From Acanthosoma haemorrhoidale (lineage: Eukaryota > Arthropoda > Insecta > Hemiptera > Acanthosomatidae), in NCBI GenBank assembly GCA_930367205.1, contig OV884011.1, positions 137,119,437-137,183,436 on the forward strand: a stretch of 64,000 nucleotides of DNA, in the 5' to 3' direction. Shown in pieces: positions 10,499-21,340 of the stretch. Numbering within the stretch: the stretch's first letter is position 1; every line of letters begins with the position of its first letter. Made by a program: the position numbers and the translations under genes. A model generated the notes under the pieces. The model worked only from the letters and a program-made list of their open reading frames with translations, searched no databases and was not told where the DNA came from.

Positions 10499-10586
10499 AT
10501 TCCTCTCGTAACTTGTCAGTCAGTCAGAAAATGAACATTATTGTAAGTTAATTAACCCTGTACGGAATTCAATCTAACAGTACCTA
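10499..10586 (+). repeat. Repeat X, arm 1
   Basis: This segment is the near-perfect reverse complement of 11163-11250. Shared landmarks are AACTTGTCAGTCAGTCAGAAAATG and GTACGGAATTCAATC. A third, divergent copy in direct orientation begins at 14583. It is truncated on the right by Jockey-2 3' UTR sequence starting about 10587. Confidence 0.8.
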
Positions 10587-10940
10587 ACCAACCCAGTGTT
10601 TAACACTATGACCCCACCACCCCTCCCGCATCGATGACAACAGACTGTCGGGGAAAAATTAGGTTAAGAATTAGTATGTAAGTTAGTTTGATCAGGGTTG
10701 ATCAAAAAGGTGTGCCCCATCACCTTTATTAGTCAGTATAGTCCAGTCACGTATAATGTATATCATTATACTTGTTCATTCATTGTATAATTTTTATAAA
10801 ATAACAAAACCTGTATATAATGTAGCGATGCTACAGGAAATACAAAAATTAATTTGTAAATAGATTCGCCTGAGGATCTATAATTGTATATAATTATCTG
10901 TAAATTTAAAGGGGCTATGAAAGAAAAAAATATATATAAA
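10587..10940 (+). mobile_element. Jockey-2 3' UTR fragment
   Basis: It matches the sequence downstream of the Jockey-2 reverse transcriptase at 20986-21340. Shared parts are CCCAGTGTTTAACAC (10591 and 21004), GGTTAAG, AAGGTGTGCCCCATCAC, a GCTAC-containing stretch, and an A-rich end near 10920-10930. Only the non-coding tail is present, as expected for a heavily 5'-truncated LINE copy. It lies against repeat X. Confidence 0.65.
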
Positions 10941-11019
10941 TAATGCTTATATTTATATATATATATATATAAATAAATTAATACTTTTAACAATTATTTT
11001 GTATTAATTTATAATACCT

Positions 11020-11250
11020 TTTGACTATGTTCTGTCTATATGTGACGAATGTTAGCCGTTCGGCAGTCTGCAGGATTTAGTCTGGTGATAGATACAATGG
11101 TTACCATGAGCCAACTGGTTGGTTATTTGGTTGAAGGCAAGGATGGTAAAGTTGTTCTACTGTTTGATTGAATTCCGTACGGGGTTAATTAACTTGCTAT
11201 AATGATCATTTTCTGACTGACTGACAAGTTACAAGAGGAAGGGGCAAACA
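11020..11250 (-). repeat. Repeat X, arm 2 (inverted)
   Basis: The reverse complement matches arm 1 and then continues into sequence matching 14583-14990, including GGTAACCA, CCTGCAGACTG and ATAGACAGAA. It is probably a displaced, inverted piece of the BEL/Pao element, whose direct copy is at 14583. Confidence 0.7.
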
Positions 11251-11533
11251 GGGATGCCAACACTGCACAGGCAGCCATAACACTCACGATTCTGATAGTA
11301 CATCAGATATAACGGTTTGTATTATATTTTACATATATTACTTGTTTCCTGAACAGTTTATTATAAAGACCTGAAAGTTAAATAGAAATAACAGTATCTG
11401 TATAAAGGCAACAGTGATAACCGTAAATAATAGACAATAAGGTAAACAAGATTTACAAGAAGTCCGGTTTTGATCGCTATGGATAACTGTGCATATAGCA
11501 ATTACGTACATTATTTGGAGCACTTTTACAATA
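11251..11533. other. No feature recognised
   Basis: AT-rich stretch between repeat X and the left direct repeat of the BEL/Pao relic. Nothing is supported here. Confidence 0.5.
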
Positions 11534-11848
11534 CATAAGTCGGTTGACTTACGTAATTAAAAAACTATCCCATGAATAAACGCATATGTTTTCAGTGTTC
11601 TCTTTGTGTTAATAGCACTTCTTTCTTTTTGTCGTGTATTCTAATCAATAATTTATTTAAAGGTAGTTTGTATATATCAAAAAATAGAAACTTCGGTTGT
11701 AAATTAACATATTTTTAAAATAATTAAAGGTCTTTAAGTATAGTATGTATCTTTTATAAATCACCGTGGTAAATATAGTCTATTGATATCATTATAGTTT
11801 AAGGTATTTGTTATAGTTGAAAAGCCAAACTAACCTTAACATAATGAA
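11534..11848 (+). repeat. Left direct repeat (probable LTR) of BEL/Pao relic
   Basis: It aligns with 15004-15319 from GTTGAC...TAATTAAAAAACTAT to CCAAACTAACCTTAACATAA. Confidence 0.7.
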
Positions 11849-12271
11849 CTTATTAATGAATATTAAATATTAGTATACACCTTTTTAGAAGCATGAGTAG
11901 GTTCGAATAGAATTAACTACTTTCAGTAAATAGTATTAATACTATTAATAACGAAACAGATACAAATACGTATATTCATACAATTTTATATACGGTTTAA
12001 TAATTTTGTTTTTTTATAAAACCTAACAATTATTTATAGGTTAAGTTTATTATATTAATTTATTTTAAATTAATTTAGGTTTATTACTTAATAAAATATT
12101 AATTATTGCAAATTTATTAACAGCATTTGTAATTCCAACAGGTCCTCCCCCAATATTTATTTTTGTGTAAGCCAATTCTGACAGATATTGATTTGTTTTC
12201 TATATTAGTGTTTTCAGATATCCTTTGCCTACCCTAATTAAATATTTCGTCGTAACGATACCATGGCATCT

Positions 12272-12321
12272 TTTTTTTTTTTTTTTCCTGCCCTTCCTGA
12301 GGCTGAGCCTCAAACGGGCTA
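12272..12321 (-). mobile_element. Micro-retroposon copy 2 (50 bp) with 14-bp target duplication
   Basis: On the minus strand this is a 35-nt core followed by 15 A residues. It is flanked by perfect ATACCATGGCATCT at 12258-12271 and 12322-12335. The core contains TGAGGCTCAGCCTCA, a 7-bp palindromic stem, and ends in GGGCAGG before the tail, matching copy 1 at 8782-8839. The insertion duplicated the start-codon region of the BEL/Pao gag frame. The entire non-tail part is only about 35 nt. Confidence 0.9.
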
Positions 12322-12326
12322 ATACC

Positions 12327-13760
12327 ATGGCATCTGAAAAGCAATTAAGAAGAAAGTGGTATCAATTGTATACGATAATAAAAACAGTAGTAAACCAAGG
12401 TTGTAAAATTGAGAATGACCCCTCAAATCTCTTTATGTTCAAAGGGATGTACAAGAGCCTGCAAAGTAATTATGAAGCGTTTAATACCACCTGGGAATCT
12501 AGAAGACTATCTTCTAGCAGTAAAGTCAAAGTTGACAGAGAAAAACCCATTTACTTTATTTTCATGAGTATCTATCTTTCTATGCCGTATGAGTAAGATA
12601 CACGAATCTGACTCCGATCCCATCCATTCAGCAACTTTTGACATCAGCCCATTTTCGGAGCTCGTCTCCCCAAAATATATTTTCTTAAATTCGATGGCAA
12701 AATTTCCAAATTTCCGACTATCCAATATTTTGTAATACATTCGTATCTTTAGTGCATTGAGAATATTCTATGACAACTACCGAAAATATATAATTTTCTA
12801 TTATCCTGCTTCGATGGTCCAGCCCAAAATTTAATTAAAACTGTACCACTAGAGAACAAAATTATGAACAGGCATGTAAGATTATCCTAGAAAACTATGA
12901 TAGCAAAGGTGTCCTCGCTATTCCTTTTTTTCGTGCCCTTTTAGTCTTTAAACCTTTATCAACAAAGGCTTCATCAGCTTTATTAAAGTCTTTCCTATCC
13001 ATTGTAGGAGACAACATTCATGCTTTCAGTTGGTTGAAAGTTCCAAATCCAGCTGAGTTCATACTCTTTAGTCTGGCTATGAAATTCCCAGACATCAATA
13101 CCAGGTATTTGAAAAGTCAAATTTAAATGTGATTTCCCTGGTTTGAATCTTTTATACAATTTATTATAGAATAACACAAAACTTTAGAACTAAGTGAAGG
13201 AAGGAAACCATATTAATTTATGACTAATTACCCCTTCAACCTCAACAAATGAGACTACCATTTAAGACCTCTCTGGTGACAAGAGGCCGCACAATTCAAC
13301 TATAAGATTAAAAGAAAACATACGGGAATCTCCAATTAATATGTGCCCAGAGTGCTAAGACCATAACCATTCTTTGTACCGTTGCAAAAATTTGTCATAC
13401 AATGATTTCTGCTTGGCTAGAAATGCTATTACTACAGTTTCAACAGCAATCATTATAAAAACAACTGCTGGTCACAACATAGTTATAAAGTTTGCAACCA
13501 ACGCCACCACACTTGGTTACATCCAGAAAACATATCCCTACACCATAGAACTGTTGATCCTAATTCTTAGCACCAGATCGAGAAAAAAAAATTGCCAATA
13601 CCACTCTGTGCCACTAACTAGCAGATCATTAATAAAGAGGTCGTATTGGGAACTGCTCAAGCCACCATCAAATATAGCCATAACAACTTTCAACCTATCT
13701 GAATGGTATTGGACTGTGTTTGTGATACTCCTTCATTACTACTGCTTTTGCTGATCGCCT
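12327..13760 (+). pseudogene. BEL/Pao gag relic
   Basis: The frame starts at an ATG (MASEKQLRRKWYQLY) inside the duplicated target site and stays open to 12596. Further pieces lie downstream in changing frames. NYEQACKIILENYDSKGVLA is near 12850-12920. A stretch beginning LSTKASSALLKSFLSIVGDN is near 12955-13060. A zinc-knuckle-like CPEC...H..LYRCKNLSYNDFC is near 13340-13410. Order and wording fit the BEL/Pao gag pattern of an aspartate/asparagine-rich capsid region followed by a CCHC finger. Multiple stops and frame changes make it non-functional. The family call is by pattern recognition and needs a profile search. Confidence 0.55.
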
Positions 13761-14120
13761 TAAGCTTACAGTTAACCCCATTTAAATGCCCATTACAGAG
13801 ATCGGTCAGGCAACGTAGCTGGGCATCAGATAATGGGCATCAAGCGATGCAAAAGAGGCTGGAGTTTAACAAAAATGCTATCGTTAATGACTGCATAATA
13901 TTTGAGCTTCCTCAGATTGAATTACCAATCTAACTCGTAAACTTATACGAAAACAATGACTTAGCTGACATAAACTTCTACTAGCAGAGCTGTAGCAACT
14001 ATGGGAGCGGACCTTTATTTTGACATTGTTACTAATTCGTCAATCACTGAACAACAAGGTTAGCTAAAGCTATCACCCACTATCTTTGGCCAGGTCGTTG
14101 GTGAACCATATCGAACTCTG

Positions 14121-14600
14121 GTGTCATGTACTCACCGACTGCAAAATTTTTTTGTTAATGGGCCAGAAGGCTTAGCAGAAACAATTTCACAGTTTCGGGA
14201 GTTAGAGGAAATTGCGAAACAATCTATTGAGCTCCCTACAAATATGAATTGTGAACAACACTTTGTTGAGACTCGTAGCAGGACTCTCCAGAAGATGCAT
14301 AATCTCGTTACTATTACCAATTTCCTTTCCAGGAGAGCTATGAGTTGGAAAGGGTCCGGCCCGCAAACGATTCTACAATCTGGAATCAGAAAAATACTTA
14401 ATTCTGACGGTTGAAAACGCCACCTCACCAAATGAAAACTTTTGTGTTTTACCGCATAATTTTAATTTTGGAGAAGACCCAGCTTTCGGACTGGCATGGT
14501 GTTTCTTCAGAAAACAATGCTGCTGATTCCGCTTCTCGATGATTAAGAGGACATCAGGACAGGATCATTGGTGGTGGATATGGCCCCAATGACTGACCCC
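14121..14600 (+). pseudogene. BEL/Pao pol relic
   Basis: The frame from 14121 contains FRELEEIAKQ...CEQHFVETRSRT. This matches the conserved N-terminal region of BEL/Pao pol, where a 'FWELEE' block precedes 'C-E-x-H-F-x-x-T-x-x-R'. Further along, in another frame, ENNAADSASR is followed by HWWWIWPQ near 14510-14590. This resembles the block ending the BEL/Pao RNase H region (N-P-A-D-x-A-S-R ... L-W-W-x-G-P). The catalytic reverse transcriptase between these blocks has been deleted. It is inactive. Confidence 0.6.
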
Positions 14601-14726
14601 GTACGGTAAGTTCAATCTGACAGTGAAAAAACTCCACCATATTTGTCTTCAACCATACCACCAGTTTGCTCTTGGTAACCAGCTTAGCCATCGTATCAAC
14701 GGAGCAAGTCCTGCAGACTGCTGACA

Positions 14727-14930
14727 ACAAATAGAAGGTGAGCCTCATCACCTAGTGTTGTATAAGAACAATGAACTATTAACGACAATAAAAATTTATT
14801 ATATTTAGGCACTCCGCCAAATGCATGTAAATGCAGTAAGAGGAGAAATATGTAATCCAAATATTTTGTTATTTTTCTTTTGTACATTGTATTGTTTTGT
14901 TGAGGTTTTGAAATAAAAAAAAAAAAAAAA
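14727..14930 (+). mobile_element. Retroposed Jockey-2 3' UTR, 204 bp, with 12-bp target duplication
   Basis: A short insertion starts ACAAATAGAAGGTGAGCC and ends TTTTGAAATAAA plus an A tail. It is flanked by AGACTGCTGACA at 14715-14726 and 14931-14942. The body matches the end of the Jockey-2 3' UTR at 21124-21340, including the AAGGTGAGCC..CATCAC motif and TGTACATTG...GGTTTTGAA..AATAAA. It is therefore an extreme 5'-truncated LINE copy. Confidence 0.85.
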
Positions 14931-15003
14931 AGACTGCTGACAGGTTAACATTGGCTTTAAATAGACAGAATATTATCAGGTACCAAGACGTACTCTCCGT
15001 CTA

Positions 15004-15319
15004 CAGGTCAGTTGACCTATATAATTAAAAAACTATTCCACGAATGGACGCATATGTTTTAAGGGTTCTCTTTGTTTTAATAGCACTTCTTTATTTTTGT
15101 CTTGTATTCTAATCAATAACATAATTAAAGGTAGGTTGTATATATAAAAAATATATTTTTTGATGTAAATTAACATAATTTTAAGATAATTAAAGGTCTT
15201 TAAGCATAATATGTAACTTTTATAAATCACCATTGTAAATACAGTCTATTGAAATCATTATAGTTTTAGGTATTTGAGTTTGCTATTGTTGATAAACCAA
15301 ACTAACCTTAACATAAGCA
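15004..15319 (+). repeat. Right direct repeat (probable LTR) of BEL/Pao relic
   Basis: Matches 11534-11848 over its whole length with small indels. Confidence 0.7.
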
Positions 15320-18300
15320 CTTTTAATATATACCAATATTTGTTAGTTCCTCCCGGATACTGAGTAATGAATATATATGTTTCAATACATTATAAGCGAT
15401 TGGGCTAAAATTGTTTCACTGTTGAAGGTGCACCACAGAAATCCCATGTTGGCATGGAATACAGTAGTATATATAGGATGTACATCTGTAATAATATAAA
15501 AGCATATATAGGAGTATGTATCCTAGCATGAGAGTACAGAAGATAGCCAAGGGGTGTGCCATGTATTGCCAATTTTTAACCTTATCACGAAACCACGATC
15601 ACTAATAGCGCATTAATTTATGGAATCCTATGATGTCTGTTGTCTCTTACAATCTGTCTTGCTGCTTGCGACAATACCTACCACAGTATTAAATTTTAAA
15701 CATTAAACAGTTAGTTTGGATAAGGATATTTTTATTCTTGTTTTAATGTGATAGGTTCGTAATAGGTCAATTCAAATAATGCATATTTTTAGCTGCTTAG
15801 AAAATAATCTAAACAACATTTTCCCAGAAAGTTCGCATCGTCCCTCACAATCTGCAGAGATAGCTTTGGTAAATTCCAAGTAAATCCTCCCATTGGCGGT
15901 CCACCGGTGGTCCATCACGTAGCCAAAGAAAACAATTTATATTTATTTCTTCACTTTCATTCTAGAATAACAGGTTATATTCGACGTATTAAACGATTCT
16001 TTTAAAACAAAGAGAAGATTATAATTAACTAAAATTTATTTTTAAAAAATTTATTCAGGCGTCAATGACCCTTATGGTTGACATGCCCTAAAACAAAGAA
16101 ACCAAAATTAAAATACCACAAAAACCTTACAAAAATAATAATTAATTTTGTGATGATCTTCCATTTTCGTGGAACTGTTCTAATAATTAGCATCTCTAAG
16201 TCGTCAATTGGAACTACCGTTCCAGAAATCACCCCTATAAAAAACCACTGATCGTGTTAAAGTTGCTAACACGATGCTAATGAAATTTTTAAGGGCTATT
16301 TGCAGCTTTTCAAAATTATATAAAAAAAATTCTTTAATGAACCGAATGATTAATTAATTTATAACATATTTTTAATAGATATATTTCGTCCAAAAATGCA
16401 ATGGGACCAGAAGTGAAATTTTATTTCTCTAGCTAGAACAGGCTAGACAGACACACGAGTGAAAACTAAAGTTTTTTTTTGGATTTTACAGGAATCAACG
16501 ATATATTGAAAAAAATCATTAAATAGCAGCTTTTATTTTGGTATTTTCACCGACCGAATTTTTCACTAAATTCTATTTTCAGATTGTAGTTAAATGAACA
16601 AAAGTATACAGGAAGGAAAAAAAAAATATATGGAGAGATATCCGTGGGATCCCATGTCAGTTTCTAAAGACTTATTATATGGTTTTGAAAAAAAATACTT
16701 GGTATTTTAGACCAAACATACTTTATTGTATTTTTATTTATTTATCTTGGAATAAAAATCGCCCACTAAAAAAAAAAAAATTAAACCTATTAAAACAGGC
16801 GTGGGGTTGTGTTAAATGTGGGATTCCTATTGTTGTTTTTTTACATTGTTGTTGACAGTTGCGTTTGTATTGTGCGTCATTATATTTAACTCAAAAACTA
16901 ATCACCATATTCCGAGGTGTTGTAAAATACGTTTTACTACAACTGTCGTATTACATACGTTCCATCTGCACACATAAACACAGTCATTCAGACGTACAAA
17001 AGATATTTTCACCGTGACAGTTAACTTTGAGACCTTTCTAGTTTTGCCTTGTAATTAAAAATGCTACCACGTTATATAAAAACTATGTGTCTACGTTTGA
17101 CTGAGTAGTGTAGGGTGATGGGGTTTGTTTCTGAGCTTATCATTAGTTAATAAAACTTTTTTTACAGAAAATTTCTTCACGATAATCCTAATTGTCTATG
17201 AAAACGACCAATCAATATATTTTACGGAGACAGAACTTTTACGTAATAGCATTATGAAAAAACATCAACATATAAACAGCACTTTATGCATTATAACCGC
17301 GCAACTTAGATATCGAAAATTAATGGTTACTGAAAGCGAATTTCGACAGGATTTTGGAATGTTAATGGCTTCGAAGTGTCCGTTAATTAATGTAGTAACT
17401 TAATTCATTTATCCAACCACACTTATTATATCTAAAACCAAGCAATTTATTTTCTCTCTGCTATTTGGCTTATGTCTTACTGGATATTATATTAATATAA
17501 TATTTTATATAATAATTAGAAAATAATGTTTTGAGGTGAAATATCTGAGTAGTGTTGGTAGCGTAAGACAGTCTGTCGTCATTGAGTGCCTGCTATGGAA
17601 CATAAGGGTCTCTTACTAATGATATGTGCTTTAGCTGTAATTGCTCACCTTTTTCTTTTGTGATGTCATCTATTTTTTGTAATTTAGAAAATCCCCTATA
17701 TTGAGAGGACTGGAGAGAGTCAACAAAATTCTTGCAGGCCGTTTTGAAGATGTTAAATTATTAGTCGTTATCCGGCAGCAGCCCTCATCAAACCTCGGGT
17801 ATTCTTCAGGTAATTTACCAATAGTAATTAAAATAAATGAATTATAGATTCTTTCGTTATTGTTTTTTTTACTTTTTATAATTAAACATTAAAAAATGGA
17901 ATCCAGCATGGTTTGTTGATATAGATAGTTACTAAAACCTTCATTTCAAATTATTTTAAGATTGTTTTGCCTTCAGTAAACGTTAAGCACTATTATTATT
18001 GGCGGAGTTTCCATTTGTATCCCTTTTCCAACAGCTGTTGGTAATACCTGTTTATTTTCATTATTTTTTATTAGCATTTAAGTTAGCATAAACGTTTTTA
18101 ATGTTTCGCCTAAATTGACACCAGTCGTCAATATTACTTCATAAATATTAGCATGACTAAATCTGTCACAAAGAATGTTTTTGAATGGTTTGCAGCTAAA
18201 GATCAGCGTGTCGGTACAAAAACGGTTTTCGTTGAATCTCTCATTTTTTAAATCATCATAATACAGGGCCAAGTTTTTTTCCTATTTCTTGTAAGATACA

Positions 18301-20269
18301 TATACTTACAAGGTCACATTATATACACATGGTTACATTATTTTTTGACTTGCACATTCACATCATTCACATGCACATTCATATCATAAACTATTAGCGC
18401 GTCTGATGGGTTATTTCATAAATAAAAAAAAGAAGTAATAGAGATCAACCTTTTATATATAGTGGTATTTTCACGGTTCGAGGTATTTTCAATGAATAAG
18501 TGTGTAGTTTGTTTCCCGATTGATCAGTACGTTAACAACTTCAAATTCACAAACCTCAGAATCCAGAATAACATTACGTCTTTAATTAATACCCTGGAGC
18601 TTTGAATAGAATGCTGCTGTCAGTTATATTATGTTTCAAAACTGTATTCAGACCATGCTTAGCTTTAACTGATTCCCGCCTCAGAGCTCGGTGCCTAGTA
18701 CACCTATAGTGGCTGTTAGTTTCACTCAACAAAAAAAAGTGGTCCTGAAAATTTACTGTTTTTTCATTGTGATTTTTTTTTTATCATGTTTTTGCCTAGA
18801 ACAAATTACACGAGGAAGGATGAGTTGTGTTAAACAGAAAAACGTGATAAAAAATATACTAGAGTAAACAAGCAAAAATTTAAAAAAAAGTTATTTTTTT
18901 ACTCAATAAAAATAAGACTTTCCTTACTTTTTAGTACTGTCAACAAATATTTTGAAAACAGTTTTTGTTAATTAATATAAAAAAATAATTTTTATAAACT
19001 GTTTTATTTCAGCTCTTCATTTAGTATTATTCAGTACTAAGGTATTTTGAGAAAAATAAGAAGTACTTTGGCGTAGAAAATATCAGAAAATTTGTTAAGC
19101 AAAGGAGGGCTCAATGAAAATAATGACATTTAGAACAATGTGAAGATTCTACTTCTCTTTGCAGTAATAATTTATTTTTTTCATTAAAAAATGGTAAGGT
19201 CAATAAGTCCGGTTAAATCCCTTTTAATTTTAAGCAATGGAAAAATAACAAACCCTGCAGATACATTTATTTTAAGATATTTATAATTACCCTGATATAC
19301 TTCTTACTTGCTTTTTCAATACCCACATTTGTTATATTAATAATTGATTCTATTATCAGACAACACTGCTAATACCTTAATACAATAAAAACAATTTCGT
19401 GGGTGAGATTATCACACAAAACCACATTCTGAAAAAAATTCGCTTTTTTCTAAAAAATATTTAAAAAATTTTAATTTTCTTTTTAACAGTATTTATAAGG
19501 TCTAATAAGAATAAATAGTTCTTTATCATTTAACTCCACCAAACTGATTACAATAAAATAAATAGCTGGACTACTCGGGGTTTTGAGTGACGACTCTATC
19601 TTTCTAGATAAGTCAAAAGCTACAAGAAAAATTATGTATTATTTGTACTAGATCACTTTTTCAAGGAAAAAAATGTTATCTCTAAAGTTATTTAATGCCT
19701 ATTGACTGAGTCACCTTGTGCAGATACTAATGCAGCGGCTATGCCAAGAAGCGATACTGATATGGTTGCCATGTTACGATGTTACATGCCGTACTCGATC
19801 GCGAGCTAGCATACACAGGTGTCTTCACGAAGCCGGCCGCAGTCAGACTAAACCTCCAGCCGCACATCCCCTCCCCTACGACCACCCCCAGCGGCCTGGG
19901 ATCCCTTTCGCTCCCTCTCTCTTTCTCTCTCTCTCTATCTCTCTCATCCACCTTGCAGTATTTCACTGTTACGGGTTGATCTGAGAACAGTTAAATTGAG
20001 CAGCTTTTTTTAATTTGCTAAAATAAAATTTCAGAGGAAATTAAAAGGCTATTTAAAATTACATATAGTGTTACAAATTTTTATTTTACTAATATTTACC
20101 GTTCACTGACGTTAAAAGTAATAATTTACCTTTCAATAAGATCAAATTATCTAATCAAAATTACAAAGATTCTAAATCATTTTTATCGTTTTGCCTTTGT
20201 TTTCACGTTGTACTTACTGCACGCAGGCAATCGACTGAATGTCCCACGGGATACTGTGGCGACAGCTCT
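15320..20269. other. Intergenic, no gene recognised
   Basis: Nearly 5 kb of AT-rich DNA. The open frame 17125-17403 has no recognisable family. A GC-richer island at 19700-19980 ends in a CT-rich tract and looks like an insertion, but it could not be assigned. No tRNA, exon or transposon terminus is supported. Confidence 0.5.
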
Positions 20270-20985
20270 GTGACTGGGAATGCCCAGAGCACCTTTCCCT
20301 CTTTCCTGAAGGACAGAACGGTAAGGGTACGGGTGGGTGATATCCTCTCAAACCCCTTTCCTCTAACTTGTGGAGTTCCTCAAGGAGTGGTTTTGTCTCC
20401 GGTACTTTTTAACATGTACACGTTTTTAATTGTTGGGATAAACTACAATAAAGCTGCTGTAATCACTTTCGCTGACAACATTGCGGTTTACAGGAGTAAC
20501 ATAAGTGCAAAAAGAGCTCTTGCACAGGGTGAGTTAGTTTCTAACGTAATCAGTGATAGTCTGAACAGGTTAAACATCAGTGTGGACGCCGTAAAGACAG
20601 ACTTCGTAATCTTCTCCTTCCTAAAGGGGAAAAAAGCCTTGCCAAAATCCTATACTATAGGAAGGCAAGAGAACCCACCGGCTTTCTCAATGTACTATCT
20701 GAGTATAAAAATGGATAGGCATCTCTATTTCTCTATCTATTTCAGAAACAAAATAGAAAAAGTACGACACAGGTCTTACTGGCTTTCGCACTTGTTAGCT
20801 TCACCCAACTTGTTTCATCGTCTCAAAGTGATGATATATAAATGTGTCCTCCTGGAAGCTCGTTGTACGGTACCCCGTATATATATACTCAATTAATTGA
20901 CAATACATCTAAAAGTCTCCTACAATTTCAGAACGGTATCATTAGAAAAGTGGCCAGTCCTACATCTCTCCAGAGGTTACAGATC
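20270..20985 (+). pseudogene. Jockey-2 reverse transcriptase fragment, catalytic site mutated
   Basis: The frame open to 20896 aligns with the Jockey-1 reverse transcriptase from about its SYLTGRTFSVRIG region. Here FPSFLKDRTVRVRVG is followed by GVPQGVVLSPVLFNMYT and FADNIAVY, then RHLYFSIYFRNKIEKVRHRS. The second catalytic aspartate of (F/Y)ADD is asparagine, so the enzyme would be dead. The homology continues past the stop at 20896 as LLQFQNGIIRKV near 20920-20950. The 5' part, including the endonuclease, is missing. The sequence differs enough from Jockey-1 to be a separate family. Confidence 0.88.
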
Positions 20986-21340
20986 CTCGACCTGCTTAAC
21001 AAACCCAGTGTTTAACACCATGACCTCACCCCCATTTCCGTATTGATGGCAAGAGACTGTCCGGGAAAACCAGGTTAAGTTAGTTTATTAAGATTTAGGT
21101 TAGTATTATCACAACTCTTTCTTAAAGCGAGCCCCATCACTTTCTATGTTAACACGCATTGTATTCTGTACATCGGCATTCTTTAAACCTCAAACATTAT
21201 ATAAAATTTAGCTACGCTACAGTAAATATAATTAACTAGATGTGCATTTATGTAAACATTCCATTTTGTGGAATCTGTAACTCAGTATGTGTACATTGAA
21301 AGAAGGGTTTTGAATCAAAAGAATAAAAAATTTTTTATTA
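20986..21340 (+). mobile_element. Jockey-2 3' UTR
   Basis: This follows the reverse transcriptase remnant and is repeated at 10587-10940 and, for its last part, at 14727-14930. Landmarks are AACCCAGTGTTTAACAC, GGTTAAGTTAGTTT and AAAGCGAGCCCCATCAC, then AATAAAAAA near 21322-21330 as the probable tail. Confidence 0.7.

Larger units (their letters stand above)
11534..15319 (+). mobile_element. BEL/Pao-type retrotransposon relic
   Basis: Two direct repeats of about 310 bp (11534-11848 and 15004-15319) flank remnants of BEL/Pao gag (12327-13760) and pol (14121-14600). The repeats align over their whole length, sharing for example CGCATATGTTTT and ACCAAACTAACCTTAACATAA. By eye they are roughly 85% identical, which implies age. 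They are in the right place to be LTRs, although clear TG...CA ends and target duplications were not seen. The interior is far shorter than an intact element. It carries two later retroposon insertions (12272-12321 and 14727-14930). Confidence 0.65.

Noticed and set aside
17125..17403. 92-codon open frame on the plus strand
   Set aside because: No domain, no homologous feature in the window, and no initiation or splice context. It is likely chance.
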